64,000 nt of DNA from Cycas panzhihuaensis (taxonomy: Eukaryota > Cycadophyta): contig CM041465.1 in the NCBI GenBank assembly GCA_023213395.1, positions 8,990,001 through 9,054,000 of the forward strand. Direction: 5' to 3'. Positions within the stretch are counted from its first letter, which is position 1. Each line of letters starts with the position of its first letter. Positions 1-11,422 of this stretch are shown one piece after another. The notes beneath the pieces are model-generated. The model did not search any database. It was not told where the DNA came from and saw only the letters and a program-made list of their open reading frames with translations. The position numbers were made by a program, and so were the translations under genes.

Positions 1-306
1 TAAATATGATAAAGTACAATAATCCTCCATAAGATATTATAGGGGTTGGTTCCCATATATCTGAATATACATAATATAGAATACCTTTACTAGTGTGACT
101 CCCTACTTTAAACCTAAGTCTACATGGGTTTTCAAAAGTATAATGTTTACAAAAATCCAAATATAAAAGCTACAAGTTAGGAAGTAACTTATGGTTCATC
201 AGTACTTTAAGTCCTCTCTCACTCATATGCCCAAGTCTCTGATGCCATAATTGAGCTAGATCTTCTACAATCTTTAATATTGTAGCTGCATGGCTAACAT
301 CTATAC
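1..306 (-). pseudogene. C2 copia pre-integrase and integrase fragment
   Basis: Read on the minus strand this encodes a GAG-pre-integrase segment with WHQRLGHMSERGL, followed by the start of the integrase zinc-binding and core region of a Ty1/copia polyprotein (KHYTFENPCRL and SDIWEPTP are readable). It continues past the left window edge. The upstream part of the same frame lies at 43904-44286: removing the C1 insertion and one copy of TATAC brings the reading frame back into register. Stop codons interrupt it, so it is a dead copy. Placement in copia is secure. The integrase catalytic residues beyond the first D are outside the window. Confidence 0.85.
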
Positions 307-604
307 TGAAACAAGTTAATATTATAAGGTCGTTATATTAGTTGATTATTTCTAAAAAGGCTCTTAAGTGAACTTTAAATTAGATCACTTAAGTGGAATG
401 TACTTTCATGTGTATTATATGTAATTTTATTTCACCTAACTCTAATGCTCTCTCTCTTAATATAAAAGCAAAAGCTCAATTGAGGAGCCTCATTCTTACC
501 TCCCCATTTTGTGAGAACTACTCTCTTTCTCTCAAGTCTCTCTTGCTCCCATGTTTACCTTTATATTTAGTGCATGGAGATGAAGGATAGATCCACTCTT
601 TCCA
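307..604 (+). repeat. C1 5' LTR (298 bp)
   Basis: It aligns end to end with 43606-43903, with identical length and scattered substitutions. A TATA box candidate, TATAAAAG, lies at 461-468 and is kept in the 3' copy. The LTR ends two bases before the primer-binding site. Confidence 0.93.
461..468 (+). promoter_or_regulatory. C1 LTR TATA box
   Basis: TATAAAAG lies in the middle of the LTR in the element's sense direction and is conserved at 43760-43767 in the other LTR. This is the likely Pol II promoter core of C1. The start site is not visible from sequence alone. Confidence 0.6.
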
Positions 605-606
605 TG

Positions 607-618
607 TGGTATCAGAGC
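607..618 (+). other. C1 primer-binding site (tRNA-iMet)
   Basis: TGGTATCAGAGC is the 12-nt complement of the 3' end of plant initiator tRNA-Met. It sits 2 nt after the 5' LTR and primes minus-strand DNA synthesis. Confidence 0.93.
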
Positions 619-2740
619 TTACTTCCTTCATATTCTTCACTTACACTTGAAATGGAGCCATCACATCCTTCTCCTTCATAATCCATGTGGTGAAGGAAAT
701 TGTGAAAGTGGATTTAGAAACATTTTCAAGTTCTTATCATAGTATATTTAGTATTATTTTCTTTCCCTTTCTCTTTTGTAGGTTTAGAAGCATAATATAA
801 GGAGTTGTAAGGTCCAAGGATTCCAATCCTTTGGTGGCTATTTATGTTATCTCATTCTTCTTTTCTTTCCCCTCTTTTTATCCATTTAACAAGGAGAAAT
901 GTTGCCAAAATTTTTTTAGCTTTTAGAAGAATGATTATAAGGGGATGTTCTACCCATTTTTTTTAAAAAATTTGAAGTCATTTAAAATATCCATTATTGT
1001 ATGCTCTCGTCTTACCCATATTAAGATCCTGGTGATCAAAAAATAATGGAAATTTCATATGGTATCATGTATTAATGAGATATTAGCAAGCTAAAATTTA
1101 TGCAAAAATAAAATTTACTTACTAAACTTCATAAGTATGTAAAATCTTTTACAGAACTCTAATTGACCTGATTCTATTTACTAAAGATGAGGCTTTAGGT
1201 CTATTTTCTAGCATAAAAATCGGCACCCAATTTTGTTATTATATGAGAAAGTTATTCTTGTTTTAGTGAATAGTAGTAATTTTTAGTAAAAATTCTAAAT
1301 TATATATATTTTACCAAATTTGCAAGACTACCAAAATTTTCTCGGAACTCATTTGGACCTGATTCTACTTCCTAAAGATTAAGCTCTAAGTCTAGTTTGA
1401 ATCACAAAAACCAACACTCAATTTTATTATTATGGGAGAAAGTTATTGCTATTTTAATAAAGGTTATTTTTTTTATTTAAAAAAAAAAAAGTGAAGAAAT
1501 TTTCTTCCTTCTTTTTATAAGGTTTAAGAGCCCATTGTAAAAGTGAGTAAAAAAACACCTAGATTAGAGCAATATCTAGTTTCCTCACTCACTTATCAGT
1601 ATTACATTTTAGCACTCTAAAATCACTTCAAGCAAGCACTCTAAAGACACTCCAAGTAAGTACTCCAAAAGTACTCCAAGCAAGTATTCTATTTTTAGTT
1701 ATATATACGTTTGATATAAATTCGATAATCTTTTCACTCTCCCTAAAAGGAATGCATCACATATATTATTTTTCACCATCTTATACCTATTCACACACTT
1801 ACTAAGGTTGAGATACCTTGGTTGGAAGAATGTCGTGCCATAAAGGAGGTGTGGGTTTTAAGTTGGGACTGAACTAAACCAGAATATTGGTGAGGTTTGG
1901 TTAGCTATACTAGCATGCCTCAATTAGGTATCATCCTAATAACCAACTGAAAAAACTAAAACTTTAATACAAGATTAAAATATACCCACTCAAATATCTA
2001 TCATAGCCATGGGTATACATGTACCACCCCTTAGAGGAGGTACATAGCTATTCATTAGTGAAATGGATAAGGATTAGGAGTACTTGGGCTCAATTATGAC
2101 TTGGATTTCATCACCAAGCACAATTGCAGGTATCACAGGTGAAGGCAAACTTAATTCTACTAGAAGCCTAGACATCCATTCAACAACCTCAACTATATGT
2201 TAGACATAAGTTAGAGGTTATTGGGTTGATTATGCATCCTACATTTGAGTTTCAAGTTTTATACACCCAATGATATCAACTTCCACATTCACCTATACTC
2301 TTGTATATTGATCACCTACTTATTTATAAAAAGTGATCCATAGTATAATCATAATTATAGTACTTCTCACATTTCTATTGCATCAAGTTAATATTTTTCA
2401 CAAGTGTTAGTGGCCAATTTTCATCATAGTACTTCTCATATTCTTGTTACATCAGGTTAATATTTATCACAAGTGTTGATGACTTTTCTCTAAGTTGCTC
2501 CCTTCATCTTTAAGCAACTATTCTCACTTCTTCCTCCTTTTGCTACACTGCTTCATTACATCTCTCATTTATAAACAGTGATTGGTCATTTATTACCATC
2601 ATTTTTTAGTCCCTTGTTTATTTCTTTCCTTCTCAAAAGATACCATGTCTTCACAATTTAAGTAAAATGCAAGATTCATTCTTAAAGGGAAATAAAATTG
2701 GGACATGTAGTTCACTGGTGTTAGAAATACTGCAAAGTAT
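619..2740 (+). pseudogene. C1 leader and 5' part of gag
   Basis: This is C1 sequence between the primer site and the G1 insertion. The last 500-600 bp (from about 2130) read as a degraded gag N-terminus, in the frame that resumes exactly at 38770 after removal of G1 and one AGTAT copy. Stops in that frame sit where CAA or TGG are likely ancestral. Bases 900-2000 show no coding signal but hold an imperfect direct repeat of about 190 bp (near 1131-1290 and 1322-1475) and short CACTCCAAGCAAGTA repeats at about 1610-1690. They may be a solo LTR or another insertion, and I could not find its ends. A 69-bp tandem duplication lies at 2357-2493. Confidence 0.6.
2357..2493 (+). repeat. 69-bp in-frame tandem duplication in C1 gag
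   Basis: ATAGTACTTCTCA begins at 2357 and again at 2426, and the two units are similar across about 69 bp (23 codons). The duplication keeps the gag frame seen downstream. Confidence 0.7.
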
Positions 2741-5356
2741 TCATGGTTCTAGGTCTATCCCTAATAAGATGATGGTGTTCTAGAGGTGGGTCCTCAGCAA
2801 GGCTACCAAAAAAATGGTCTGGGGCTTGGAGAAGATCCAAAATTAAGCTCAAAAGAGACCTAAAGGACCATCTTTGCCCAACTCCTAAGAAGGGGTCTTC
2901 GCCTAGTAGTGTCATCTACCTTAGTGAGAATGGATACGACAAAAGGCGTGGATGTGAAACGGGGTGATAGAATCCACCAACCTACACAACTTGATGAAGG
3001 AGTTCTAAGTTCAGAGCAGTAGTTACAATATCCTTAAGATCCTTCCTAGGGACTCCTCTCTTATAATCGGTTCAACTTTTTGAGTTTTACTAAGATGTAG
3101 AGAGGGAAAGTTAATGGAAATAATAGTTTATCTTGTTTGAGTTTCTAGGTTTTGATATTGCTGCAAGGGTGCAAAGCCAAGAGAGAAAAATGATACAATT
3201 AAAAAAACCACAAGATCAAACTCATATCAATCTTTTTTTTTTTTTTTTAATAATGAAATCTCAAACAAACACATTAGAAACTATGCATGTAGGTCCTTTT
3301 TTATTTATTTTTTTAAATAAATGCATTAGAAACTATGCATGCAACATACTAGAAACTATATATATAAGTCCTTTTTTATTACATGTAATCTTTTTTCTAA
3401 AACAAACATACTAGAAACTATACATGCAAGTCATTTTTCATTGCATGCAAAATAAAGGATGCATATGCAATATGCATGCAAGTCCTTTTTTTGTTACATG
3501 CAAGATAAAGGATGCACATACAACTATGAAATAGCTTTCCTACATGCAACATGTATAATTTATTTTAAGAGAGATGATGCCATGCAAATAACATCTAAAA
3601 CTATTCACACAATCTTTATGCAAATTATTTTTTGAAAGAAATTAATCTACATGCAAGACTAGCTAGTATGCTCTAACCTTGATGCATATAACTAATTCTT
3701 TAAAAAATGATGAACTAATGCATAGAAAGAGAAAATCTTAAAGGAAACTACTGATGTTTTATGATTATTTTTAGACCTATGAGATGATGGACAAGTCATA
3801 AATCTAAACAATAATCATGCATGTAAGATCAATCAAAGGTTCTATCATGGTTGGAGTAGTAAGAGCTCCAAACAGAATCCTTGAACCCTATATAAAAGCT
3901 GAAAATTAGTAATACTCTAATCAAACAATACTATCAACTTTTAATTTTCAAGATACAAGAGTTAACATGAAAATAAAAGTGCATGCAATGATAGATACAA
4001 GACCAATATTCCTTTCATATTGTAATGAACACCTCATAATGATAAATTTATTTTCACTTGATTAACTTTTCCCACACACTTTCCTTCAAAACAAGAGCAA
4101 AGAAGGAAGCAACAATAATCCAAAGAGGCTAAACAAGAGCCAAACAATGCCAAACAAGAGTGGCAATCCAACTAAAATATAGGTTGTTGTGAAAGAGTGG
4201 GAACGAGTAACTAGATGTATGGTAGAGAGATGACCATGCCCCACCCTAGTCTATCCTTAAGGAACCCCACAAAGGGCAGACCTTTCAACATATATTTCAA
4301 TTCTAAAAGTCCAAACAACAATTTAATAACAATCAGACAATGAGAATAAATAATTCTGAGCTAAAATTACCTTTAATATAACATGAAATAAGCTTGAAAG
4401 TGAATAGGAAAGATCTTACCAAATCTAAAGAAGTTTAAAGTAAAAAATTGTTGAAGATCTAAAGAGATGAAAGCTTAGACCATCAACAATTAAGTAGTCA
4501 TAATACAATAGTAAAACTTCTTTGAGATTTTACTTAATAACTTTAGAAAATCAAGTCTCTAAAAAGCACAGTAGTAGTCCTCAAGAATTCTCTAAGAAGT
4601 TCACAAAATCTCTTAATCAAAGAGCAAGAATCACTTATTCCTCTCAAATTCTCAACTCTCTTCACTTTACTCTCTCTCTCTCTCCATATATCCATTTCTC
4701 CATCTCTTCTATTTTTCTCCTCTCTATCTCTTTCTCCTTTTTCCTCTATTTTTCCTCCTCTTTTATTCAAAAACTATGATCAATAATCCCTCTATAACAT
4801 TTTTAGGAATTACGAGAATCAAATCCCACCAAATTTGGGCTACATGCATGCAAAATTTTGACATGCTAGCTGAGTTTTACATGCATGCATTCAAAAATGT
4901 GGAGATTAGTTAAGAGGCAAAAATAACTCAAGAAAAAGGTCAAAAAATTATTTTTATTGATAAATTAAGGCATAAATGACTTTATTAACAAGGAGAGGGG
5001 CCTAAAACATGATGAAAATGATAAACACAAGCCCAAAAATGATAAAACATTAGGTGAAATCGAGGATTAAAAAATTTAAAAATAACAAACTTTGAAAGAA
5101 GTATGGGGTTAAGTTAGTTATAAAGAAAACTTTGTTGTCATAGTTTACATCATCGGTGGAATGATAGGAATACCTATTACATCATCATTTATTATATTTC
5201 ATCAATTAATAATCACGGATTATTTTAACAAAACAAGGCCCAATCCATCAAGTAGAATTAACATACATCAATCACTACCAATAAAACCATATAAATATGC
5301 ATCAATTTACCAACATAATCTAAATACAACTAAGGAGGCTAAGTTTTGGTGAAACA
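2741..5356 (-). repeat. G1 3' LTR (about 2.6 kb)
   Basis: On the minus strand it starts TGTTTCACCAAAACTTAGCC at 5356 and ends near 2741. It is homologous to the G2 LTRs and to 37825-38764. It is about 220-260 bp longer than the G2 LTRs, partly because of a tandem array at 3265-3510. A CT microsatellite at about 4668-4685 is shared with the surviving piece of the other LTR. It lacks the roughly 150-bp block of CACATTTTTCAC-type words found in both G2 LTRs. Confidence 0.9.
3265..3510 (-). repeat. Tandem repeat inside G1 LTR
   Basis: Four to five imperfect units of about 60-75 bp are built on TAGAAACTATGCATGCAAGTCCTTTTTT (written here in two parts: TAGAAACTATGCATG and CAAGTCCTTTTTT). The corresponding place in the G2 LTRs (about 46115-46150) has a single unit, so the array expanded in the G1 branch. 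Confidence 0.7.
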
Positions 5357-5369
5357 TTTACCCCCTTGG
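5357..5369 (-). promoter_or_regulatory. G1 polypurine tract
   Basis: GCCAAGGGGGTAAA reads on the minus strand directly against the LTR TG. The same tract precedes the G2 3' LTR at 58364-58377, and a similar one precedes the G5 3' LTR. It primes plus-strand synthesis. Confidence 0.88.
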
Positions 5370-5604
5370 CACCTTGAGGCTTCTATTCTAGAAAGAGACA
5401 TATGATGGTAAGAGGTGGCAATGATGTAAGTATTCATTGCTCTAGAGAAAGTAGTAGGGACTAATGAGATGTATGGATGATGTTGTACTGTTTTTTATGG
5501 TGGAAAGAAATCTACACTACAACTTGATTCTGAAAATTTCTATTAGTAGAGTTACTCGAAAGAACTAAGTAGTCTTAACCAAAAAATGTGCCATTAGCAT
5601 TCCT

Positions 5605-5860
5605 TACCCAAAAGGATTGGGCATCTATCAAATTACCCAAAAGGATTGGGTATCAACCTTGTTACCTAAAAAGGGGTAGGTATTCAACTTTGTTACCTAA
5701 AAGAATTAGGAATTCAACTCATAAACATCATTATGTTTATCTTCTCACCTAAAAGAACTAGGTGCCTATTGTTATCAAAAACTTACCTAATTCCCACAAA
5801 ATGGATGGGACTTTCACCTTTAAATAAATGCTATCTACTGCCCACAAACTGGATGGGATT
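5605..5860 (-). repeat. Array of hairpin-forming repeats upstream of G1 PPT
   Basis: Seven units follow the pattern ACCCAATCCTTTTGGGT in the sense direction, spaced about 30-50 bp, at roughly 5606, 5635, 5664, 5695, 5748, 5793 and 5841. Each unit is an inverted repeat with a short loop. Stem bases change together: CCCA pairs with TGGG in some units and CCTA with TAGG in others. A matching array lies in G2 at 57985-58187. Confidence 0.7.
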
Positions 5861-6310
5861 CTAATATACATCTGGTCATAGTTTATCTCTCATTAAATGA
5901 GTATCAGAGGGAAGTCTTTTTGCTAGAGCAAAAAGGATAGACTGTCATTGTTTAAACTCATTAACAAGTGATTTTTTAGAGAAATATCTTTTTTCTAGGG
6001 CAAAAATGATGGACTATCATAGTTTAAGCTCATTAACGGGTGACTTTTTAGAGCAAACCCATCATAGTTTAGCCTCATTAATAGGGTGAGAGCTTTTAGA
6101 GGGTGATTTTCATCTTTTAACCTCATTAACAATCGACTTCAGAGGGATCCCTATCATAGTTTAAGCTCATTAATAGGTATGGAGGTCTTAGAGCAAGGTC
6201 TTGTCATAGTTTATACTCATCAACAAGGAAATGGAAGCTCAGAGTTTATCATCATATCCTAGTTTAGACTCATCAATAGGTACCTAAAAGCTCGGAGTGA
6301 TTACTTGTCT
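5861..6310 (-). repeat. TAATGAGCTTAAACTATG repeat array, G1 distal copy
   Basis: About six or seven copies (as CATAGTTTAAGCTCATTAA on the plus strand) are spaced 60-80 bp apart. The same word recurs at 8430-8580 and about 7000-7045 in G1, at three sites in G2 and twice in G5. No coding frame runs through it. Confidence 0.75.
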
Positions 6311-7180
6311 CTAAAGTTTTTATCCCCCTTATTCCCATTTATATTTGAGCATAGGATGCATTCATTAGTGTGATTTATCCAATGAAACATGCAATGATTT
6401 TTATCATTTTTAACTTTTTTTGTTCTTTTGTGGTTATATACTTTTTTGGTTTTTTTCAGGTAATACTATATACATGGTAGTTTACACTCATTCCAAAGTA
6501 GTATGGTTTAAGAAAGACAAGGTTAGAAGAGGAATAAAAACTAGGAGATAAATAAAAGATTAAAATGGGGTAAGTGAAAGGTTTACTTATTCTATTTTCA
6601 TAAACTTAAAATCATATGGAATACAAACGATAATAAGTTTATGAAAGTAGAAGATGGAGTAATATAAATCCCTAAAAAGGAAATCTATATAACTCACATC
6701 ATACTCTTGATAGATTATATAAATATAGGATAATCCCACACTAAAAAAATATATCATAAAGGAAGTAAGTCGTTTAGCAAATGAAACTAATCTCGCTCAA
6801 TAAATAACTAACTATTTGAGTATATTAGATTCTTCATTGGATCCTTCCAGGGACAAGAAGCTTTTAAGAACTTACCCCTTGCCAAGATCCTCCATGGCCC
6901 AAGATTCCCACATGGGTCTAGCCCTTTCATATATCTTGCTTCAGTCTCATACCTATAACCACAATCTCATAACTACCCAAACCTATAGTCTTACAAAACC
7001 AATAGTTTATACTCATCATGGAGTGGTAGTTTATACTCATTCCAGAGTGGGGTGCCCTTAGTTAGAAGAAGCAAAATCAATCAATACAATCATCAATGAT
7101 TAAGGAAATGAGAGCATCAACTTTGATATTAAAAGAACATGGTATGTACTATATGGTTACTAAGGCAAATAAGGATAACA
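6311..7180 (-). other. G1 3' untranslated spacer, no gene seen
   Basis: It aligns with G2 54345-55085 in inverted orientation. No open frame is conserved between the two copies. Two CATAGTTTA-like words occur near 7005-7045. In G2, a block of about 2.7 kb with an antisense gene lies at the position corresponding to the left end of this stretch (about 6300). G1 lacks it. Confidence 0.65.
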
Positions 7181-7189
7181 ATGATGAGG

Positions 7190-7490
7190 CATGATGATTC
7201 AAAGAAAGAAGTCATGGAGAGTGGACCTAGTACATCCCAACTAACTGATAAACCACAACCTAAGAATCGATATACAAAGTAATAGGTCCAAGGTAAAAGT
7301 AAGAGACATTTGACAAGGCTCCTATAATTGCATGGTATTTAGCTTCATTATTAGTTGCCCTAGGTATAAAGAAACCTATGGAAAGGAGGGGACTAACTAA
7401 TTGGTCATAAACCACCCAAGCAGAAGCAAACAGTCATGGGTTTCCTTTACTACCCCCATCGATAAAGATACTCAATGCCATGGGAATGAG
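7190..7490 (-). pseudogene. G1 second RNase H domain, downstream of integrase
   Basis: The minus-strand translation shows an RNase H fold of the plant/archaeal RVT_3 type: a first Asp in FIDGGSKGNP, Glu in ATNNEAKYHAII, and a third Asp in LYIDS, followed by VVYQLVGM. The domain would degrade the RNA strand of RNA/DNA hybrids. It is separate from the RNase H attached to RT (about 9880-10600) and lies about 1.4 kb past the integrase. G2 has the same domain at the same place, and G5 has a third homologue. At least two stops interrupt this copy. Confidence 0.82.
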
Positions 7491-7795
7491 AGGATCTAAA
7501 CTAGGAGATTGTGTGATCAATGAAAGAAGGTGTGAGAATCAATCAGTAAGGAGATGGTGGCAGAAATAGATCTCTCACTATGATGAAGTAAGAAGAAGAA
7601 ACCCAAGTAAGACAATTATGATCAAGTTGTCAAGTAGGGTTTGATCGTAACTGAGGCCATGGTGGACCTAAGTACCTAGATCTAAAAATCTTGAATGACT
7701 CATCAAAATGAACCCAACCTATACATAGATAGGTGGCGATAAAGTTGTCACATGACTTACCTAGGATTACAAGAGGATAAAAACAATAAACTTTC

Positions 7796-7892
7796 TTTTT
7801 ACTTTCTTTCAACTTTCTTTTCTTATTTTTCCCTCTTTTTTTTTTTGCTTCACTTTTTCTTTTTTTCTTTCTTTTTTACTTTTCACTTCCAC
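7796..7892 (-). other. Internal polypurine-rich tract in G1
   Basis: About 95 bp are nearly pure A/G on the minus (sense) strand, between integrase and the second RNase H. The same tract lies in G2 at 53507-53600. It could be an expanded A/G run or an extra plus-strand primer. Confidence 0.5.
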
Positions 7893-8429
7893 TTTTCATA
7901 AGAATTGGATCATAATTATCTTCTTAAGAAACTCTTCTACTCAACACAATAAGGATTTCTCCTTTTTAACAGAATCTTAAATAGAAAAGGGGCCAATCTG
8001 CTTAAGGAATGAACTATAGGAAATAAAAAGGAAATCAAAATCATGATGTCTCTAAGCATGAAGGGAAGGTGGCAGAATAAGTATCTGTTCCAAAAGAATA
8101 ATAAAGATAATTGAGGATAAAAAAATAATAATAAATTGGTGGTATATGACCAAAAAGGGAATTCCAAAGTTAACCAACTAGCAAGTAGAAGTGAGGTCTG
8201 AATTAACAAGGTAACAAACTGACAAAATAAAAGTAAACTCTCGATGAATGAGTGAATACTCGAAGCTGGTAAGGGGTGTTTCTCTTTTTGAGATGAAATT
8301 ATAATAAAGGTAGGGGCATAAGTTCTCTTTTAAGTGTAGGACTCAAAGGAGAACAAGATCCAAATAATGGTAAACTCACAACCAATGTAAGATCCAAATG
8401 ATGGTAAACTCATAAAAATACCACAAGGA

Positions 8430-8580
8430 ATTTTAGCCATAGTTTTAACTCATTAGGCAAAGATATAAGTATTGGAGTAACTGATCTTTTGAAAAGAAGG
8501 GATTTGCTCATAGTTTAAGCTCATTAGGCAGAGGTATTAGCTTCAGAGCCATAGTTTATTCTCATTGTAAAGGAAGTCAT
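8430..8580 (-). repeat. TAATGAGCTTAAACTATG repeat array, G1 proximal copy
   Basis: Three clear copies of CATAGTTTAAGCTCATT (plus strand) lie between integrase and the second RNase H, matching the array at 52600-52910 in G2. About 7900-8430 is non-coding spacer homologous to G2 52920-53500. Confidence 0.7.
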
Positions 8581-8639
8581 GCACATACTGCTAGGCATAA
8601 AATATTCTCAAATATTGAGAATTAATAGGTCTCTTGAAC

Positions 8640-9880
8640 TCTAATCCTTCTAATGTCAAAATTCAGTAGGATCCATTAGTTAAGTCCTCAATTACCAAGA
8701 AAGGTCATGTCTATTTAGGAGAAAACTTTTGTTGCCTATCATGCAAATATTCTAATTTCAAATCCTTGTCACCCACATTAAACTTTCTAGGCCTAAGTTG
8801 CCTATCATATGTAGCTTGAACCCTAGCTTTATAAACAAAATTATTTTTCAAGGCTTATAAGCAAGTCTCATCTAACTTCTCTAGCTCTAAAAGGTGAGCT
8901 TCCCTTTAGAATTAGTCGTTAGTAAATTCCTTCAATGAGATGCATAGAGAAGGAATTTCAACCTCTAACAGTAAAATAGCTTCGACACCATAAACAAGAG
9001 AGAATGGTGTCATACCCATAGCATTTCTAATGGTCGTCTTATAGGTCCATAATATAGAAAACAACTGAGAGTGCCAATCCCTATGAGAAGTAGCAACAGT
9101 CTTAGTCAAAATCTTAGCTAAGATCTTGTTAAATGCTTCCCCTTGGCCATTCGCCTGAGGATGATATGGAGCGAACATCCTATGAATAATATGAAACCTA
9201 TTACATAGTTCACTAACATGGGGATTACAAAATGAAGTTCCATTATTAGTAATGATAATATCCAATATCCCAAATATATAAATAATATATTGAAATATGA
9301 AAGTAGCGATGATTTTTCCAGTAGTGGAGACCAATGGGGTAGCTTCACTCGACTTCGTAAAGTATTTAGTTGTAGTTAGAATGAATTTATGCCCATTTAA
9401 AGATGTTGGAAATATCTGTCCAATGAGATCAAGGCCCTATTGGAAGAAAGGCCAAGGTGAAACTATGGATTTCATTTCTCGTATAGGTTCATGGATTAAA
9501 GTTACGTGGGATTATCATTTTTGGTATATCTGGACTAAAGAGTAGGCATCCTTAAATAAAGTAGGCCAATAATAACCCATATGAAGAATGTGTTGGGCCA
9601 TCGATCGACCACTAAAATGTCCAACATATATACCTTCATAAGATCCTATCAAAGCAATTAAAGATTCATCAGGTGAAAGACACCTGAGTAGAACTCCATT
9701 AAAAGAATGCTTATATAAGGTATCATCCAATAAAAGGTATTATCTAGCAGTAGTACAAATTCATCTTCTCGTCTTTGAGGTAACAAGAGAAGGAAAAGAT
9801 TGTTCATAAAGATACAATCTAATCTCTCCATACCACAGGTCATTAAAAAGAATGCCCTAGATATGGAAGATATGTTCATT
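8640..9880 (-). pseudogene. G1 integrase (H2C2 zinc site, core, C-terminal part)
   Basis: An H2C2-type zinc segment with MAQHILHMGYYWPTLFKDA lies at about 9510-9730. The core follows: GLDLIG keeps the first catalytic Asp, the second is Asn (IITNNGTSF instead of the usual DNG), and the third, Glu, is present in HPQANGQGEAFNK. MGMTPFSLVYG and VEIPSL mark the end of the core. The C-terminal part runs to about 8640. The Asp-to-Asn change alone should abolish strand transfer, and stops are also present. Confidence 0.85.
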
Positions 9881-10609
9881 TAGGAGGGAATCATCAACAA
9901 GTTGGCAAGAATAATTTATAAGAGGGGCATTATCCATGATCTTTAGAATGGTCATGCCTTTTTTAGACTTTCTATTAATCACTTGTAAATTAAATTCTTG
10001 AAGTAATAAGGACCACTTACCTAATTGCCCAATAAAATTAGACTTAGTAAGTAAGTACCTTATAGGTTTACATTAAATAATAAGATGGACCATATTCCCA
10101 AGGAGGTAGTGGCAAAGCTTCTTAGTGGAAAAAATTAAGGTAAAACATTCTTTCTCCAAAAAAGGATAATGAAACTCAACTACTACAAGGGTTTTTCTAA
10201 TAAAATATATAACCCTTTCTTTACCAAAATCATGTTCTTGTGCTAGCATGCCTACTAGTGATTCCTTGGTAGCTGAAGTGTATAGGATGAATGGCTTATC
10301 AAACCTTGATGGAGTAAGAACTGGAGTAGAAACTAAGCCTTGCTTCAGCCTATCAAAGAAATCTTAAACTTGGGGAGTCCATTGCAATTCAATATCTTTC
10401 TTCAATAGGTTAGTGATAGGCTTGGCATCTAAGGCAAAGTCAGCAATAAAATGTCTTAGAAAACCAAGCCTACCTAAAAAGGACTTAATCTATTTTTGGG
10501 TCTTTAAAGGAGGCATTTGAATGATAGACTCTATCTTCTTGAGATCAATTCTAATCCCATCTTGAGAAACAATGTTTCCCAACATTTTTCCTAACATAAT
10601 TGTAAAAAC
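9881..10609 (-). pseudogene. G1 RT connection and first RNase H
   Basis: This follows RT on the minus strand and is homologous, with frameshifts and stops, to the better preserved G2 segment 50700-51360 (FILYTSATEESLAGML and the QEFDLQVINRKSKKG-type C-terminal end there). In G1 the frame must be pieced together. It is the normal RNase H fused to RT. Confidence 0.7.
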
Positions 10610-11344
10610 TCACTTGGAAGGATTTAAGCACAAATGATACTTTTTGCATCTTTGAAAAATGGTTATAAGATCATGCAAATGATCATATCTTTTACGTGAA
10701 AGGGTAAGCATATCATCTAAATAAATAGCAATAATATTGCCAATTAGATCATAGAAGATATGAACCATAGCCCTTTGATATGTTGTACTAGCATTCTTTA
10801 ATTTGAATGGCATGACTTTTTAAATGAAGGTACCACAAGGAGTAGTAAAAGCAGACTTATGGCAATCACGAGGTGTAATAGAGATCGTATTATATCCTAA
10901 AAACCCATCCATAAAAGATATTACCTCAAGACCAGTTGTCTGGTCCCAAATCTGACCAAGTAAGGGAAGAGAGAAATTATCTTTGGGACATGCATCATTA
11001 ATGTCATGAAAGTCTATGCAAATCTGAATTGTGCCATTCTTCTTTGCTACAAGAACTATGTTAGAGACCCATTGGGAGTAATTGACACTCTCAATGAATC
11101 TAGATTCCAATAACTTCTCAACTTCTTACTTGATGGTAAGAGAGAGATATGGATGGATAGGATGTTACTTTTAGCATTTGGGTTTTATGTCAGGAATAAT
11201 GGTAATGTTATGTTTAACTATTTGGGAGTCAAGGCCTTGCATATCTTTATAGTCACACATAAAAACTGAGCAGAACTCGTGACAAAGATCCTTAAACTAA
11301 GCGATCTCTTAGGGAGTACAACTAGCTACCAACTTGATGATTTT
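10610..11344 (-). pseudogene. G1 reverse transcriptase
   Basis: The minus-strand frame shows SNIVLVAKKNGTIQICIDF, CPKDNFSLPLL and, after a stop, MPFKLKNASTTYQRAM with the catalytic motif YLDDML. The family normally has Y-(V/L)-D-D, so the catalytic pair is intact, but stops break the frame (one near 10814). The upstream connection to protease is interrupted by the TRIM-like array at 11345-13104. Confidence 0.87.
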
Positions 11345-11408
11345 AGAATTTTTAACATTTATTCTCTCGAAGATGCTTCAAACCCTTAATGACACCTCCA
11401 AGATCATT

Positions 11409-11420
11409 GCTCTGATACCA
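11409..11420 (-). other. Minus-strand primer-site-like motif left of LTR A
   Basis: TGGTATCAGAGC reads on the minus strand, 2 nt outside LTR A, facing away from the LTR. A degraded version precedes LTR B at about 12400-12411. It mirrors the plus-strand primer site on the other side. Confidence 0.6.
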
Positions 11421-11422
11421 AT

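Noticed and set aside
4522-4779. An 85-codon open frame present in both G1 LTRs (also 37931-38188)
   Set aside because: It runs through a CT-rich, low-complexity part on the strand opposite to the element and encodes Ser/Phe/Leu-rich sequence. Equal length follows from the LTRs being copies. No sign of constraint.
6816-7061. 81-codon plus-strand frame in G1
   Set aside because: No counterpart in the homologous G2 spacer, and it lies antisense in a non-coding region.
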